The translations under genes were made by a program, and so were the position numbers. A stretch of 13,033 nucleotides of DNA from Bacteroidota bacterium (GTDB lineage: Bacteria > Bacteroidota > Ignavibacteria > Palsa-1295): the NCBI GenBank assembly GCA_025363505.1, contig JANYDV010000044.1, forward strand, positions 1 to 13,033. Reading direction: 5' to 3'. Position 1 is the stretch's first letter; every line of letters starts with the position of its first letter. The notes below the pieces were generated by a model. That model was not told the DNA's origin, did no database searches, and worked only from the letters and a program-made list of their open reading frames with translations. This document shows, in pieces, positions 6,500 through 13,033 of this stretch.

Positions 6500-6800
6500 T
6501 GTTTTATCCTTTATAATGTAACAATAATAAGAAAAAATAGCGTTACTCGTATAGCCTCATTAAACGTAAATTAAGGGGTATTTTGTTTCATTTTTTTTGG
6601 GATATTTAGGGGGATATAGAAGGGAAAGGTTGCGGGTTTGAAAGGAGGAAAATCGACTTCTTGGGAGCCTTTTGATGTATCTGAGGAACAAAGTACCATT
6701 AGCTCCGACTTCCGTCGGAGATTCAGGACACTACTGAGCCATTACTCACATTGAAATGGTGGACGAATTATGGTGCCGTCACAAAGCGACCAATTCCTAA
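6500..6800. other. Intergenic region upstream of the atp operon
   Basis: This 301-bp stretch lies between the end of the beta-propeller gene and the AtpI-like gene. It has no ORF that looks real. It holds a hairpin repeat (6702-6720), a purine-rich tract on the plus strand (about 6600-6655) and an AT-rich part near the operon (6500-6600). The operon promoter should be here. I see AT-rich segments such as TATACG and TATTATTG on the minus strand, but no pair of boxes at a convincing spacing, so I do not assign one. Confidence 0.6.
6702..6720. repeat. Small hairpin repeat, copy 2 (CTCCGAC-TTCC-GTCGGAG)
   Basis: A perfect 7-bp stem with a TTCC loop (6703-6720). It matches the copy at 792-810 in 18 of 19 bases. 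It lies about 80 bp after the stop of the beta-propeller gene. On the minus strand it is followed by CTAATGGTACTTTG, too poor in T to be a clear terminator, though it might be a weak one. Confidence 0.6.
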
Positions 6801-8834
6801 CTACCTCACCACCACTATCTGTGCTTCTTTAGTAATTTCCCCCATTCTGACGACACAGTGATACATCCCTTGCGGAGCATTCCTCGAATTCCATGAATAC
6901 TCATGCTTGCCCGATTCAAGTACCCCATTAAACAATACGGCGACTTCCTTCCCCAACAAATCGAACACCGAGACTGTCGTCGGTGTCAGCTCTGTTGTCG
7001 AAAAGGAAATTGTCGTTACACTATTCAGCGGATTCGGCATTGCAGTAATTGCCCCCTCTGAGTGTTGCTTCATAGTTGATACCGAAAGTTCGGAGAGAGG
7101 TCGTTTCCAGACACCCGATCCATCAGCATAGAGCATATTACCAACTTTAGTCAATGAACGCACACGATGATTCCGCTCAAAGCCGTCATTTGCCTGCCGC
7201 CAAGTTTCTCCTCTATCATTCGAAATAAACACACCACTATCATTCCCCGCGATCACACTGTTCCCACTAATAACGATAGCATTAAATTGCATCGAAGAAA
7301 TACTATTCTTAAAACTGGTAAAGGTGTCGCCATTATCAGTTGAACGAGAGATGCCGTTATATGGGCAAACATAAACGTATGGGCTATCGGCGGCGATTGC
7401 ATTAACAGCATCTGATCCGAGATTCAAGGTAATATTTTCCCAAGTAAGCCCTAAATCAGTAGAACGATGAAGGTCATCATAATCTGATGCCGAGAAAACT
7501 GTCGATCCACTTGTGGTAAACATTGTTGTGGGGTAATAATTGTCAGTAAATATCCATGTAAGCCCTCTATTTGTTGAACGTAGGATACCGTTACTATATA
7601 TGCCTGCCAACAGTACATTCTCAATACTTCCAAGCCGTGCAAATCTTAACCGAGGGTCAAAGCTAATTTGAACCCAAGAAAATCCATGATTATTCGAGAC
7701 ATATAATCTACCAACCCTTGATATCGCAAAAATAGAAGTATCCATTTTGCACATTCCTGAAAGGCCATCATCTTTACTGAAATTTGGATATGTAAGCACC
7801 CAACTATTGCCCTGGTCTGTTGAATAATAGAGATTGGCGAAAAGTGTAAAACCATCATTGATAAGAAACGAAGTGACTGGTATATAATTCTTTATTTCAG
7901 TTTCTCTCAAGTGTTTACCACTATCAGAAGAAATAAAAACTCCATCAGATGCTCCGATATATATCCTAGTATTGTACACGAAAATATCATAGATCTGTCT
8001 TTCTATTAACGCACTATCAAACACAGACCAGCTTTTACTTCCATCATAGGAAATATAGACACCACTCTTTGTTCCGACAATAATACTCGTTCCCAAAAAT
8101 GTAATTGAAGTTACAACCCTTTCGAGCAAAGAACTTTCAACAAAAGCCCAGCCTGTGTCAAGTTCTTTATAATGATATAGTCCGCCATCTGAAGAGCTTA
8201 AAAATAGATCTTTGTCTTTTGCTCGGATTTTAGTGATACCATAATTATTAATTATGGCACGCCAATGTTTTCCGAAGTCATTAGTTTGAAATATTTTACT
8301 ACTGATTGAAGCAAAAATTTTCATACTATCGAATGCAACCTCATTTACTTCAGTTCCGATTTGTTGACCAATATCAACCCAAGTTGCACCACTATCACGA
8401 GACAAGGCAACACCATTAATCAAACCAACATATAAATTTGTGCCTGAAGATGAGAAAGCGTAGATTCCATCATTGTATGTTACGAGTGAATCCCATTTAC
8501 TACCTAAATCCGTGCTGCGATAAATCGTCTTTCCCGAAATCGCAAATGCAATCTTACCAATTGTCACAATATCTGGGTTTGTATAATAATATGATTTTTT
8601 AAATCCAGTATTTTCCCAACTGTCACCACCATTTGTCGTGCGATAAACACCTTCATCAGTTGAAGCAAAGACGACCGAGTCAATCGCGGCAAACGATTTT
8701 GCATACGAGACATACGGACCATTGGTCTGTATCCATTGTGCGTGTGCGCTTTGCTGCGAGATTAATATTATTGCGATCGTCGCAATGACGATGATGAACT
8801 TGCCGTACATCCTAGTATGGTGTGCTTTGGTCAT
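6801..8834 (-). CDS. Secreted Asp-box beta-propeller protein with type IX secretion C-terminal domain
   Basis: Exported protein of 677 residues, probably on the cell surface or released. A signal peptide covers about residues 1-32 (hydrophobic core FIIVIATIAIILIS, cleavage near SAHAQ). The body is built of about a dozen Asp-box/BNR-like repeats of the form S-x-D-x-G-x-x-W roughly every 40 residues. Examples are RTTNGGDSW (65-73), SRDSGATW (145-152), YSTDQGNSW (337-345), RSTDLGLTW (457-465) and SNDRGETW (538-545), as in sortilin- or Ycf48-like beta-propellers. Residues about 597-677 (AMPNPLNSVTTISFS ... FDLLGKEVAVLF ... PQGMYHCVV ... AQIVVVR) match the type A T9SS sorting domain. AGAAAGGAG six bases before the ATG fixes the start at 8834 rather than Met9. 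No catalytic residues are recognisable; it may bind a ligand or act in adhesion. Base composition is more AT-rich than gyrA or the atp genes. Confidence 0.88.
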   Translation of the reverse strand: MTKAHHTRMYGKFIIVIATIAIILISQQSAHAQWIQTNGPYVSYAKSFAAIDSVVFASTDEGVYRTTNGGDSWENTGFKKSYYYTNPDIVTIGKIAFAISGKTIYRSTDLGSKWDSLVTYNDGIYAFSSSGTNLYVGLINGVALSRDSGATWVDIGQQIGTEVNEVAFDSMKIFASISSKIFQTNDFGKHWRAIINNYGITKIRAKDKDLFLSSSDGGLYHYKELDTGWAFVESSLLERVVTSITFLGTSIIVGTKSGVYISYDGSKSWSVFDSALIERQIYDIFVYNTRIYIGASDGVFISSDSGKHLRETEIKNYIPVTSFLINDGFTLFANLYYSTDQGNSWVLTYPNFSKDDGLSGMCKMDTSIFAISRVGRLYVSNNHGFSWVQISFDPRLRFARLGSIENVLLAGIYSNGILRSTNRGLTWIFTDNYYPTTMFTTSGSTVFSASDYDDLHRSTDLGLTWENITLNLGSDAVNAIAADSPYVYVCPYNGISRSTDNGDTFTSFKNSISSMQFNAIVISGNSVIAGNDSGVFISNDRGETWRQANDGFERNHRVRSLTKVGNMLYADGSGVWKRPLSELSVSTMKQHSEGAITAMPNPLNSVTTISFSTTELTPTTVSVFDLLGKEVAVLFNGVLESGKHEYSWNSRNAPQGMYHCVVRMGEITKEAQIVVVR

Positions 8835-8849
8835 AATTTACTCCTTTCT
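8835..8849 (-). promoter_or_regulatory. Strong Shine-Dalgarno sequence for the beta-propeller gene
   Basis: AGAAAGGAG (8849-8841) lies six bases before the ATG at 8834. It is the best ribosome binding site in the window and decides the start over the internal Met9. Confidence 0.85.
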
Positions 8850-8927
8850 AATAGACACCCGAACTTGGAAATGGTTACAATTTTTTATTTCCCTTTGAGT
8901 GGTTTTTTACTCTCTCAATCGTAAGAA

Positions 8928-9083
8928 CTGGATTCCCGCCTGCGCGGGAATGACAGGGGGGGATTACGATTTGTCATGCCCGTGAAGACGGGCATCCAGT
9001 TTTGAGGGGATGGATTCCCGCCTGCGCGGGAATGACAGGGGGGGGTTGCGTGGGAATGACAAGGGAGGATAGCGGGAATGACA
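8928..9083. repeat. Cluster of palindromic repeats (ATTCCCGC...GCGGGAAT family), full and partial units
   Basis: Two full units in the same orientation (8929-8955 and 9011-9037) have the stem ATTCCCGC/GCGGGAAT. Between them is an inverted variant unit (8972-8999) with the stem ATGCCCGT/ACGGGCAT, in which both sides of the stem changed so that pairing is kept. Two right-half fragments follow (GGGAATGACA at 9052-9061 and 9074-9083). The full units are followed by G runs of 7 (8956-8962) and 8 (9038-9045). The same family recurs at 10486-10553. The cluster fills the space after the metallophosphoesterase stop and may serve as its transcript 3' end, although no T tract follows. Confidence 0.85.
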
Positions 9084-9094
9084 GGATGGGGTGG

Positions 9095-10246
9095 TTATGA
9101 AAATCTTAATCGGAATTGGATAATTTCGGCGTCGTTGCCGATTTTTACCGGTGGTCCCCAGCTTCCTGCGCCGGAGCTGACGTAGATGTGCGTCTTGCCT
9201 TTTTTAATGTAGCCCCAACTCATTTCATACATTCGTTTGGTGATATAGCTTAGGGGCCATAGTTGTCCGTGATGGGTGTGACCCGATACTTGCAGGTCAG
9301 CCCCGATTTCTTCCGCCTCGTTGAGATGGAACGGCTGGTGATCCATAATAATAAGAGGTTTGGAGTGATCGATATTCGCCGCAAGCTCGCCGAGGGTCTT
9401 GCGTTTTTCGCCATTGCTGCCGTGGTAGGAGCGGTCTTCGCGACCGATGATCGTTACTCCTGCTACTTCGCGAACTTCATCTCGGAGCACATCAACATTA
9501 TGCGCACGGATATATCGAACAGCTTCTTCGACACCGCCGATATATTCGTGATTTCCGGTGACGCCAAAGACACCGTAGGTAGCTGATAATTCGCGAAGAA
9601 CACTGCCGAGATCTTGCTTGACCACCGGTTCGACTTCGCTGTCGATGATATCGCCGGGCAATAAAATAATATCCGGCTTTAAGGAGTTGATCAATTCCAC
9701 AATCTTGCGCGTCGGGTTGCGACCGATGATCGTTCCGAGATGAATATCGCTCGCCATCACGATCGTGAGTTCTTTCAGGAGCGGGTTTTTCTTATCGATA
9801 GGAAGATCAAATGTTTTTACTGTTACATTTTTTGCATTGATATAGCCATATAATATTGCAAGGAATACTGATGCGTTGATAACAATAAACACCCACAGTT
9901 TTATGGTTGGATACTGATCGGGTGCAAACGAGACTATACTAAATATTGAATTGATTAATCGGAGCAGATCGAGCAAGACGATACTCAGAAAGAAATAGAG
10001 TATAAACGCAAACCAGAATGAGCCGATCCAGATCATGACATCAGTAAAGAGCGAAACACGTTTGCGCTCGACGAACTTCCCGATAATAAACGACGGCGCG
10101 ACGACCAGAAACGCTATAATGTAGAAGGGCTTGGCAGCAGGCAGTGATTGCAAGGCTTGAAAGCCGCGAATAAAAATGTAATAATTAACTAACCCAAACA
10201 ACGAAAAAATCACCGAGAAAAAAATATATTGTGCCCGCTTATTCAT
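9095..10246 (-). CDS. Membrane-anchored metallophosphoesterase (calcineurin-like, YkuE/YaeI type)
   Basis: Two-metal phosphoesterase of 383 residues with an N-terminal membrane domain of four hydrophobic segments (about 6-28, 40-57, 68-95 and 115-135) and a catalytic domain from about 158. The metal-binding signature is complete: ASDIHLG (Asp167, His169), PGDIID (Asp199), TGNHEY (Asn232, His233), MDHQP (His303) and SGHTHHGQ (His323, His325). Members of this group act on phosphodiesters or, as in YaeI/LpxG-like cases, lipid pyrophosphates; the substrate here cannot be told from sequence. AAGGA (10251-10255) lies four bases before the ATG at 10246. The gene stands alone between the gyrA terminator and the repeat cluster, so it is probably transcribed from its own promoter within 10247-10370, which I could not define. 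Confidence 0.93.
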   Translation of the reverse strand: MNKRAQYIFFSVIFSLFGLVNYYIFIRGFQALQSLPAAKPFYIIAFLVVAPSFIIGKFVERKRVSLFTDVMIWIGSFWFAFILYFFLSIVLLDLLRLINSIFSIVSFAPDQYPTIKLWVFIVINASVFLAILYGYINAKNVTVKTFDLPIDKKNPLLKELTIVMASDIHLGTIIGRNPTRKIVELINSLKPDIILLPGDIIDSEVEPVVKQDLGSVLRELSATYGVFGVTGNHEYIGGVEEAVRYIRAHNVDVLRDEVREVAGVTIIGREDRSYHGSNGEKRKTLGELAANIDHSKPLIIMDHQPFHLNEAEEIGADLQVSGHTHHGQLWPLSYITKRMYEMSWGYIKKGKTHIYVSSGAGSWGPPVKIGNDAEIIQFRLRFS

Positions 10247-10369
10247 ACAATCCTTGCTTATACACTTCTAAAATACTTCTGTGACAAATGACTCAAGAGT
10301 CGAAAAACATCTATAGATATATACGGATAAGTCAGGCGAATGTTTTATTTTTTCTGGAAATACGGTGGT

Positions 10370-10411
10370 CTATAAAAATAAAAAGCGAGTTGTGTAGCAC
10401 AACTCGCTTTT
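10370..10411 (-). terminator. Rho-independent terminator of gyrA (possibly bidirectional)
   Basis: A perfect 14-bp stem AAAAGCGAGTTGTG/CACAACTCGCTTTT (10381-10394 with 10398-10411) has a 3-nt loop. On the minus strand it runs into TATTTTTATAG, so with the stem end the T tract is CTTTTTATTTTTAT. It is about 230 bp past the gyrA stop, with no gene between. The plus-strand tail is also T-rich at the stem (CGCTTTTATAAC), so weaker termination in the other direction is possible. Confidence 0.88.
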
Positions 10412-10485
10412 ATAACATTTGATTACTTGGTAGTTATATACCTGGTGTGTTTAAGTTTAACATTCTAACGAAGTCATTCGTTAGC

Positions 10486-10553
10486 TGTCATTCCCGCGAA
10501 GGCGGGAATCCAGGTTCGAATGGTTATGGATTCCCGCCTTCGCGGGAATGACA
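10486..10553. repeat. Perfect 27-bp inverted repeat made of two palindromic units
   Basis: The arm at 10486-10512 is exactly the reverse complement of the arm at 10527-10553; a 14-bp spacer separates them. Each arm is itself a hairpin, ATTCCCGC-GAAG-GCGGGAAT flanked by TGTC and CCA. It is the same family as the units at 8928-9037, whose loops differ (GCAG). Neisseria dRS3 repeats have a similar ATTCCC...GGGAAT layout; this likeness is from memory and does not show kinship. Confidence 0.92.
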
Positions 10554-10641
10554 AAACAACATCGATGAAATTACTCAACCGGATAGTTGTATTTTCTCGG
10601 CAGATACGTTAAGTATATAACTGCCGATTCCTTCATCACTT

Positions 10642-13033
10642 TTATTCAAAAATCCCTGCCTGTTTTGGTGGCGGTGGGGTTTTTGTTTTTGGTGGTGGCG
10701 TTTCGCTTTCGAGTTTGTTCAACTCTTCGTCTTCATCAGCGGGGACGTTAGCGACGGCGGCAACTTTGTCGCCCTCATTGAGACGGACAACGCGCACCCC
10801 TTGGGTGTTGCGACCCATGACACGCAATTCTTTGACGTGTGAACGGATGACAAGACCATCTTTGGTAACGACAATCAGATCATCGTTATCAACCACTTCT
10901 TTGATCGCCAAGAGCTTACCGGTTTTTTCGGTCGCTTTCATGGTGATGACGCCTTTGCCACCGCGTTTGGTGAGGCGGTAGTCGCTGACTTCGCTTCGTT
11001 TGCCATATCCTTCATCACTAACGACAAGCACACTGGTGCCGGAGCGTCGTGGTGAGATCATACCGATGACTCGGTCCCCTTTTTCCAAAGTGATGCCACG
11101 GACACCACCTGCGGTGCGTCCCATATCTCGAACATCTTTTTCGTTGAAACGGCATGCCATACCTTCGTGTGTGCCGATGATAATTTCTTGCGAACCATCA
11201 GTCAGGCGTACATCAACGAGCGTATCTTTTTCGTCGAGTGATATTGCTTGGATGCCTGTGCGACGAACGTTGCCGTAGGCAGTGAGTACCGTTTTTTTGA
11301 TGGTGCCGCGCTCGGTGACCATCGTGACGTAGTGCTTGTCATCAAATTCTTTGACGGTGATGAATGCCGTGATGTGTTCATCAGCAGGTTTTTCGAGGAG
11401 ATTTGCAATTGATCTGCCCTTCGATATTCTGCTTGCTTCCGGTATTTCGTGTACCTTGAGCCAGTAGCACCGTCCTTTGTTGGTAAAGAACATAATATAG
11501 TGGTGCGTCGAGGCGATAAACATATGCTCGACAAAATCGTCTTCTTTCGTTCCGGCACCCGTGACACCTTTGCCACCTCTGCCCTGACGACGATAACCCG
11601 AAACGGGGAAACGTTTGATGAAGCCTGTATGAGAAATGGTCACGACGACATCTTCTTCGGCGATCATATCTTCGATCGTGAAGTCTTTGGTATCAAAAAT
11701 AATTTCGGTGCGGCGTTTGTCGGCAAAGCGTTCTGAGATAGCCGAAAGATCATCGGAGATGATCTTCATCTGCAATTCTTTCGATGCTAAGATTGCTTTG
11801 AGTTGCTCGATGAGCTGGATGACTTCGCGATACTCGGCTTCGATCTTTGTGCGTTCGAGACCGGTTAGGCGTTGTAAACGCATTTCGAGAATCGCCTTTG
11901 ATTGGATTTCCGAAAGCTTGAAACGCTTCATCAACCCTTGTTGGGCAGTATCGGTGTCTTTCGATTTTTTGATGAGCTGAATGATCTCGTCGATATTATC
12001 AAGCGCAATGACATAGCCTTCTAAGATATGCGCGCGTTTTTCGGCTGCGGTAAGATCGAACTGCGTTCTGCGGCGAATAACATCAACACGATGCTCGACG
12101 TAGTACTTGATCATCTCGCGGAGCTTGAGCACACGAGGGATGCCCTTGACCAATGCCAGCATAATAACGCCGAAGGTCGTTTGCATTTGTGTGTGCTTGT
12201 ACAAATTGTTCAGCACCACTTTTGCAACAGCATCACGTTTGAGATCGAAGACGATGCGCACGCCGTCTTTATCGGATTCATCACGGATATCAGAAATGCC
12301 TTCGAGTTTTTTGTCGCGAATCAATTCAGCAATCTTCTCTTGAAGCGTTGCTTTATTGACCATAAACGGAATCTCGGATACGATGATCGACTCGCGGTCG
12401 TTCTTTTGAGTTTCGATCGTTGCACGCGCACGAACGATCACACGTCCTCTGCCGGTAGTATAGGCATCGCGGACACCTTCGTAACCATAGATCAATCCGC
12501 CCGTCGGGAAATCGGGGGCGGTGATATGCTTCATCAATTCTTCGCTGGTGATGTCGGAATTTTTGATATATTCGAGACAACCTTTGATCACTTCACCAAG
12601 ATTATGGGGCGGTATGTTGGTCGCCATACCAACGGCAATACCGGTTGCGCCATTGACTAATAGATTTGGGAACGCCGCAGGCAGCACCAACGGCTGCTGG
12701 AGCGTATCGTCGAAGTTTGGACCGAACTCGACCGTATTTTTTTCGAGATCGCGGAGCATCTCTGTCGCAAGCGGCGTAAGCCTGACCTCGGTATAACGCA
12801 TAGCCGCAGGGCTATCGCCATCCATCGAGCCGAAGTTGCCCTGTCCATCGACGAGCATTGCGCGCATCGAGAAATCTTGCGCCATACGAACAATCGCATC
12901 ATAGACCGATGTATCACCGTGCGGATGGAATTTACCCAGGACTTCACCGACGATACGAGCGCTTTTTTTGTAGGCGCGGTTCGGTGCCATCCCGAGTTCG
13001 TTCATCCCATAAAGAACGCGGCGATGCACGGGC
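10642..13033 (-). CDS. gyrA: DNA gyrase subunit A, 5' end cut by window
   Basis: The DNA-cleaving subunit of gyrase (A2B2), which introduces negative supercoils using ATP in the cytoplasm. The reading frame is open through 13033 (PVHRRVLYGM...), so the GTG at 13029 is an internal Val codon and about 35-45 N-terminal residues are missing. The catalytic Tyr is in AAMRYTE (residue 79 counted from 13029). The quinolone-resistance region reads HPHGDTSVYD, with Thr where E. coli has Ser83 and a conserved Asp87 equivalent. The GyrA box QGRGGKG (482-488) marks it as GyrA rather than ParC. Beta-pinwheel blades follow, then an acidic, proline-rich tail (DEDEELNKLESE ... PPPPKQAGIFE). The stop TAA at 10642 is followed by a long 3' region ending at the terminator at 10370-10411. 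Confidence 0.97.
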   Translation of the reverse strand, partial: PVHRRVLYGMNELGMAPNRAYKKSARIVGEVLGKFHPHGDTSVYDAIVRMAQDFSMRAMLVDGQGNFGSMDGDSPAAMRYTEVRLTPLATEMLRDLEKNTVEFGPNFDDTLQQPLVLPAAFPNLLVNGATGIAVGMATNIPPHNLGEVIKGCLEYIKNSDITSEELMKHITAPDFPTGGLIYGYEGVRDAYTTGRGRVIVRARATIETQKNDRESIIVSEIPFMVNKATLQEKIAELIRDKKLEGISDIRDESDKDGVRIVFDLKRDAVAKVVLNNLYKHTQMQTTFGVIMLALVKGIPRVLKLREMIKYYVEHRVDVIRRRTQFDLTAAEKRAHILEGYVIALDNIDEIIQLIKKSKDTDTAQQGLMKRFKLSEIQSKAILEMRLQRLTGLERTKIEAEYREVIQLIEQLKAILASKELQMKIISDDLSAISERFADKRRTEIIFDTKDFTIEDMIAEEDVVVTISHTGFIKRFPVSGYRRQGRGGKGVTGAGTKEDDFVEHMFIASTHHYIMFFTNKGRCYWLKVHEIPEASRISKGRSIANLLEKPADEHITAFITVKEFDDKHYVTMVTERGTIKKTVLTAYGNVRRTGIQAISLDEKDTLVDVRLTDGSQEIIIGTHEGMACRFNEKDVRDMGRTAGGVRGITLEKGDRVIGMISPRRSGTSVLVVSDEGYGKRSEVSDYRLTKRGGKGVITMKATEKTGKLLAIKEVVDNDDLIVVTKDGLVIRSHVKELRVMGRNTQGVRVVRLNEGDKVAAVANVPADEDEELNKLESETPPPKTKTPPPPKQAGIFE

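Larger units (their letters stand above)
10247..10641. other. Intergenic region between gyrA and the metallophosphoesterase
   Basis: This 395-bp stretch has no plausible gene. In the direction of gyrA transcription it contains a hairpin (TCGGCAG/CTGCCGA, 10597-10627), a perfect inverted repeat (10486-10553), a small perfect hairpin (CTAACGAA-GTCA-TTCGTTAG, 10465-10484), a strong terminator (10370-10411), and about 120 bp of AT-rich DNA that should contain the promoter of the metallophosphoesterase. Confidence 0.7.

Noticed and set aside
8928..9083. CRISPR array
   Set aside because: The units are palindromic, occur in both orientations, have irregular spacing with partial copies, and no cas gene is present.
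10508..10532. tRNA-like T-arm (GGTTCGAAT)
   Set aside because: The motif is only the spacer of the inverted repeat; no acceptor, D-arm or anticodon arm fits around it.
10597..10627. TCGGCAG...CTGCCGA hairpin right after gyrA as the gyrA terminator
   Set aside because: On the minus strand it is followed by GAGAAAATAC with no T tract; the hairpin at 10370-10411 is a far better terminator.
12028..12660. Plus-strand open frame of 210 codons opposite gyrA
   Set aside because: Antisense to a conserved gyrA region, no known motifs and Cys/His-rich random-looking composition; a shadow frame.

Overview
The window carries eight protein-coding genes, all on the minus strand, so transcription runs from high to low coordinates. 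Two run off the window edges: gyrA (5' end missing at the right) and a 1-Cys peroxiredoxin (last few residues missing at the left). I infer a bacterium of the Bacteroidota/Chlorobiota (FCB) group, possibly a Kapabacteria- or Ignavibacteria-like lineage. The reasons are a type IX secretion C-terminal sorting domain, an AtpB with a long N-terminal extension that begins with a signal peptide, an 'AtpI-like'-atpB-atpE-atpF-atpH-atpA order, and several genes without a Shine-Dalgarno sequence. No 16S or other phylogenetic marker was compared, so this placement is tentative.

Layout in the direction of transcription. gyrA (13033-10642) ends in a leader/trailer region with a perfect 27-bp inverted repeat and a strong hairpin terminator. 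A membrane-anchored metallophosphoesterase follows (10246-9095), then a cluster of related palindromic repeats (8928-9083). Next is a large secreted Asp-box beta-propeller protein with a T9SS tail (8834-6801), then a 301-bp intergenic region with a small hairpin. After that comes the F0F1 ATP synthase operon: an AtpI-like four-helix membrane protein (6499-6050), atpB (6043-4817), atpE (4712-4485), atpF (4307-3816), atpH (3816-3259), an unrecognised secreted lysine-rich protein (3231-2446) and atpA (2395-854), closed by a Rho-independent terminator at 813-844. A second, unrelated inverted repeat (658-762) lies between this terminator and the peroxiredoxin gene (614-1).

The ATP synthase genes encode the proton channel (a, c, b), the delta stalk subunit and the catalytic-head alpha subunit. 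The AtpI-like protein is a likely assembly factor. The gamma gene (atpG), which usually follows atpA, is absent: the operon stops right after atpA. The beta and epsilon genes are also not here, which is common in the Bacteroidota.

Most of the window is ordinary housekeeping sequence. The points most worth a second look are the secreted lysine-rich protein embedded between atpH and atpA, the missing atpG, the stem-loop between atpE and atpF, the two families of intergenic inverted repeats (one with a structure-preserving variant), and a small hairpin repeat found on both sides of the atp operon. I do not see a convincing new defence, mobile or biosynthetic system here.
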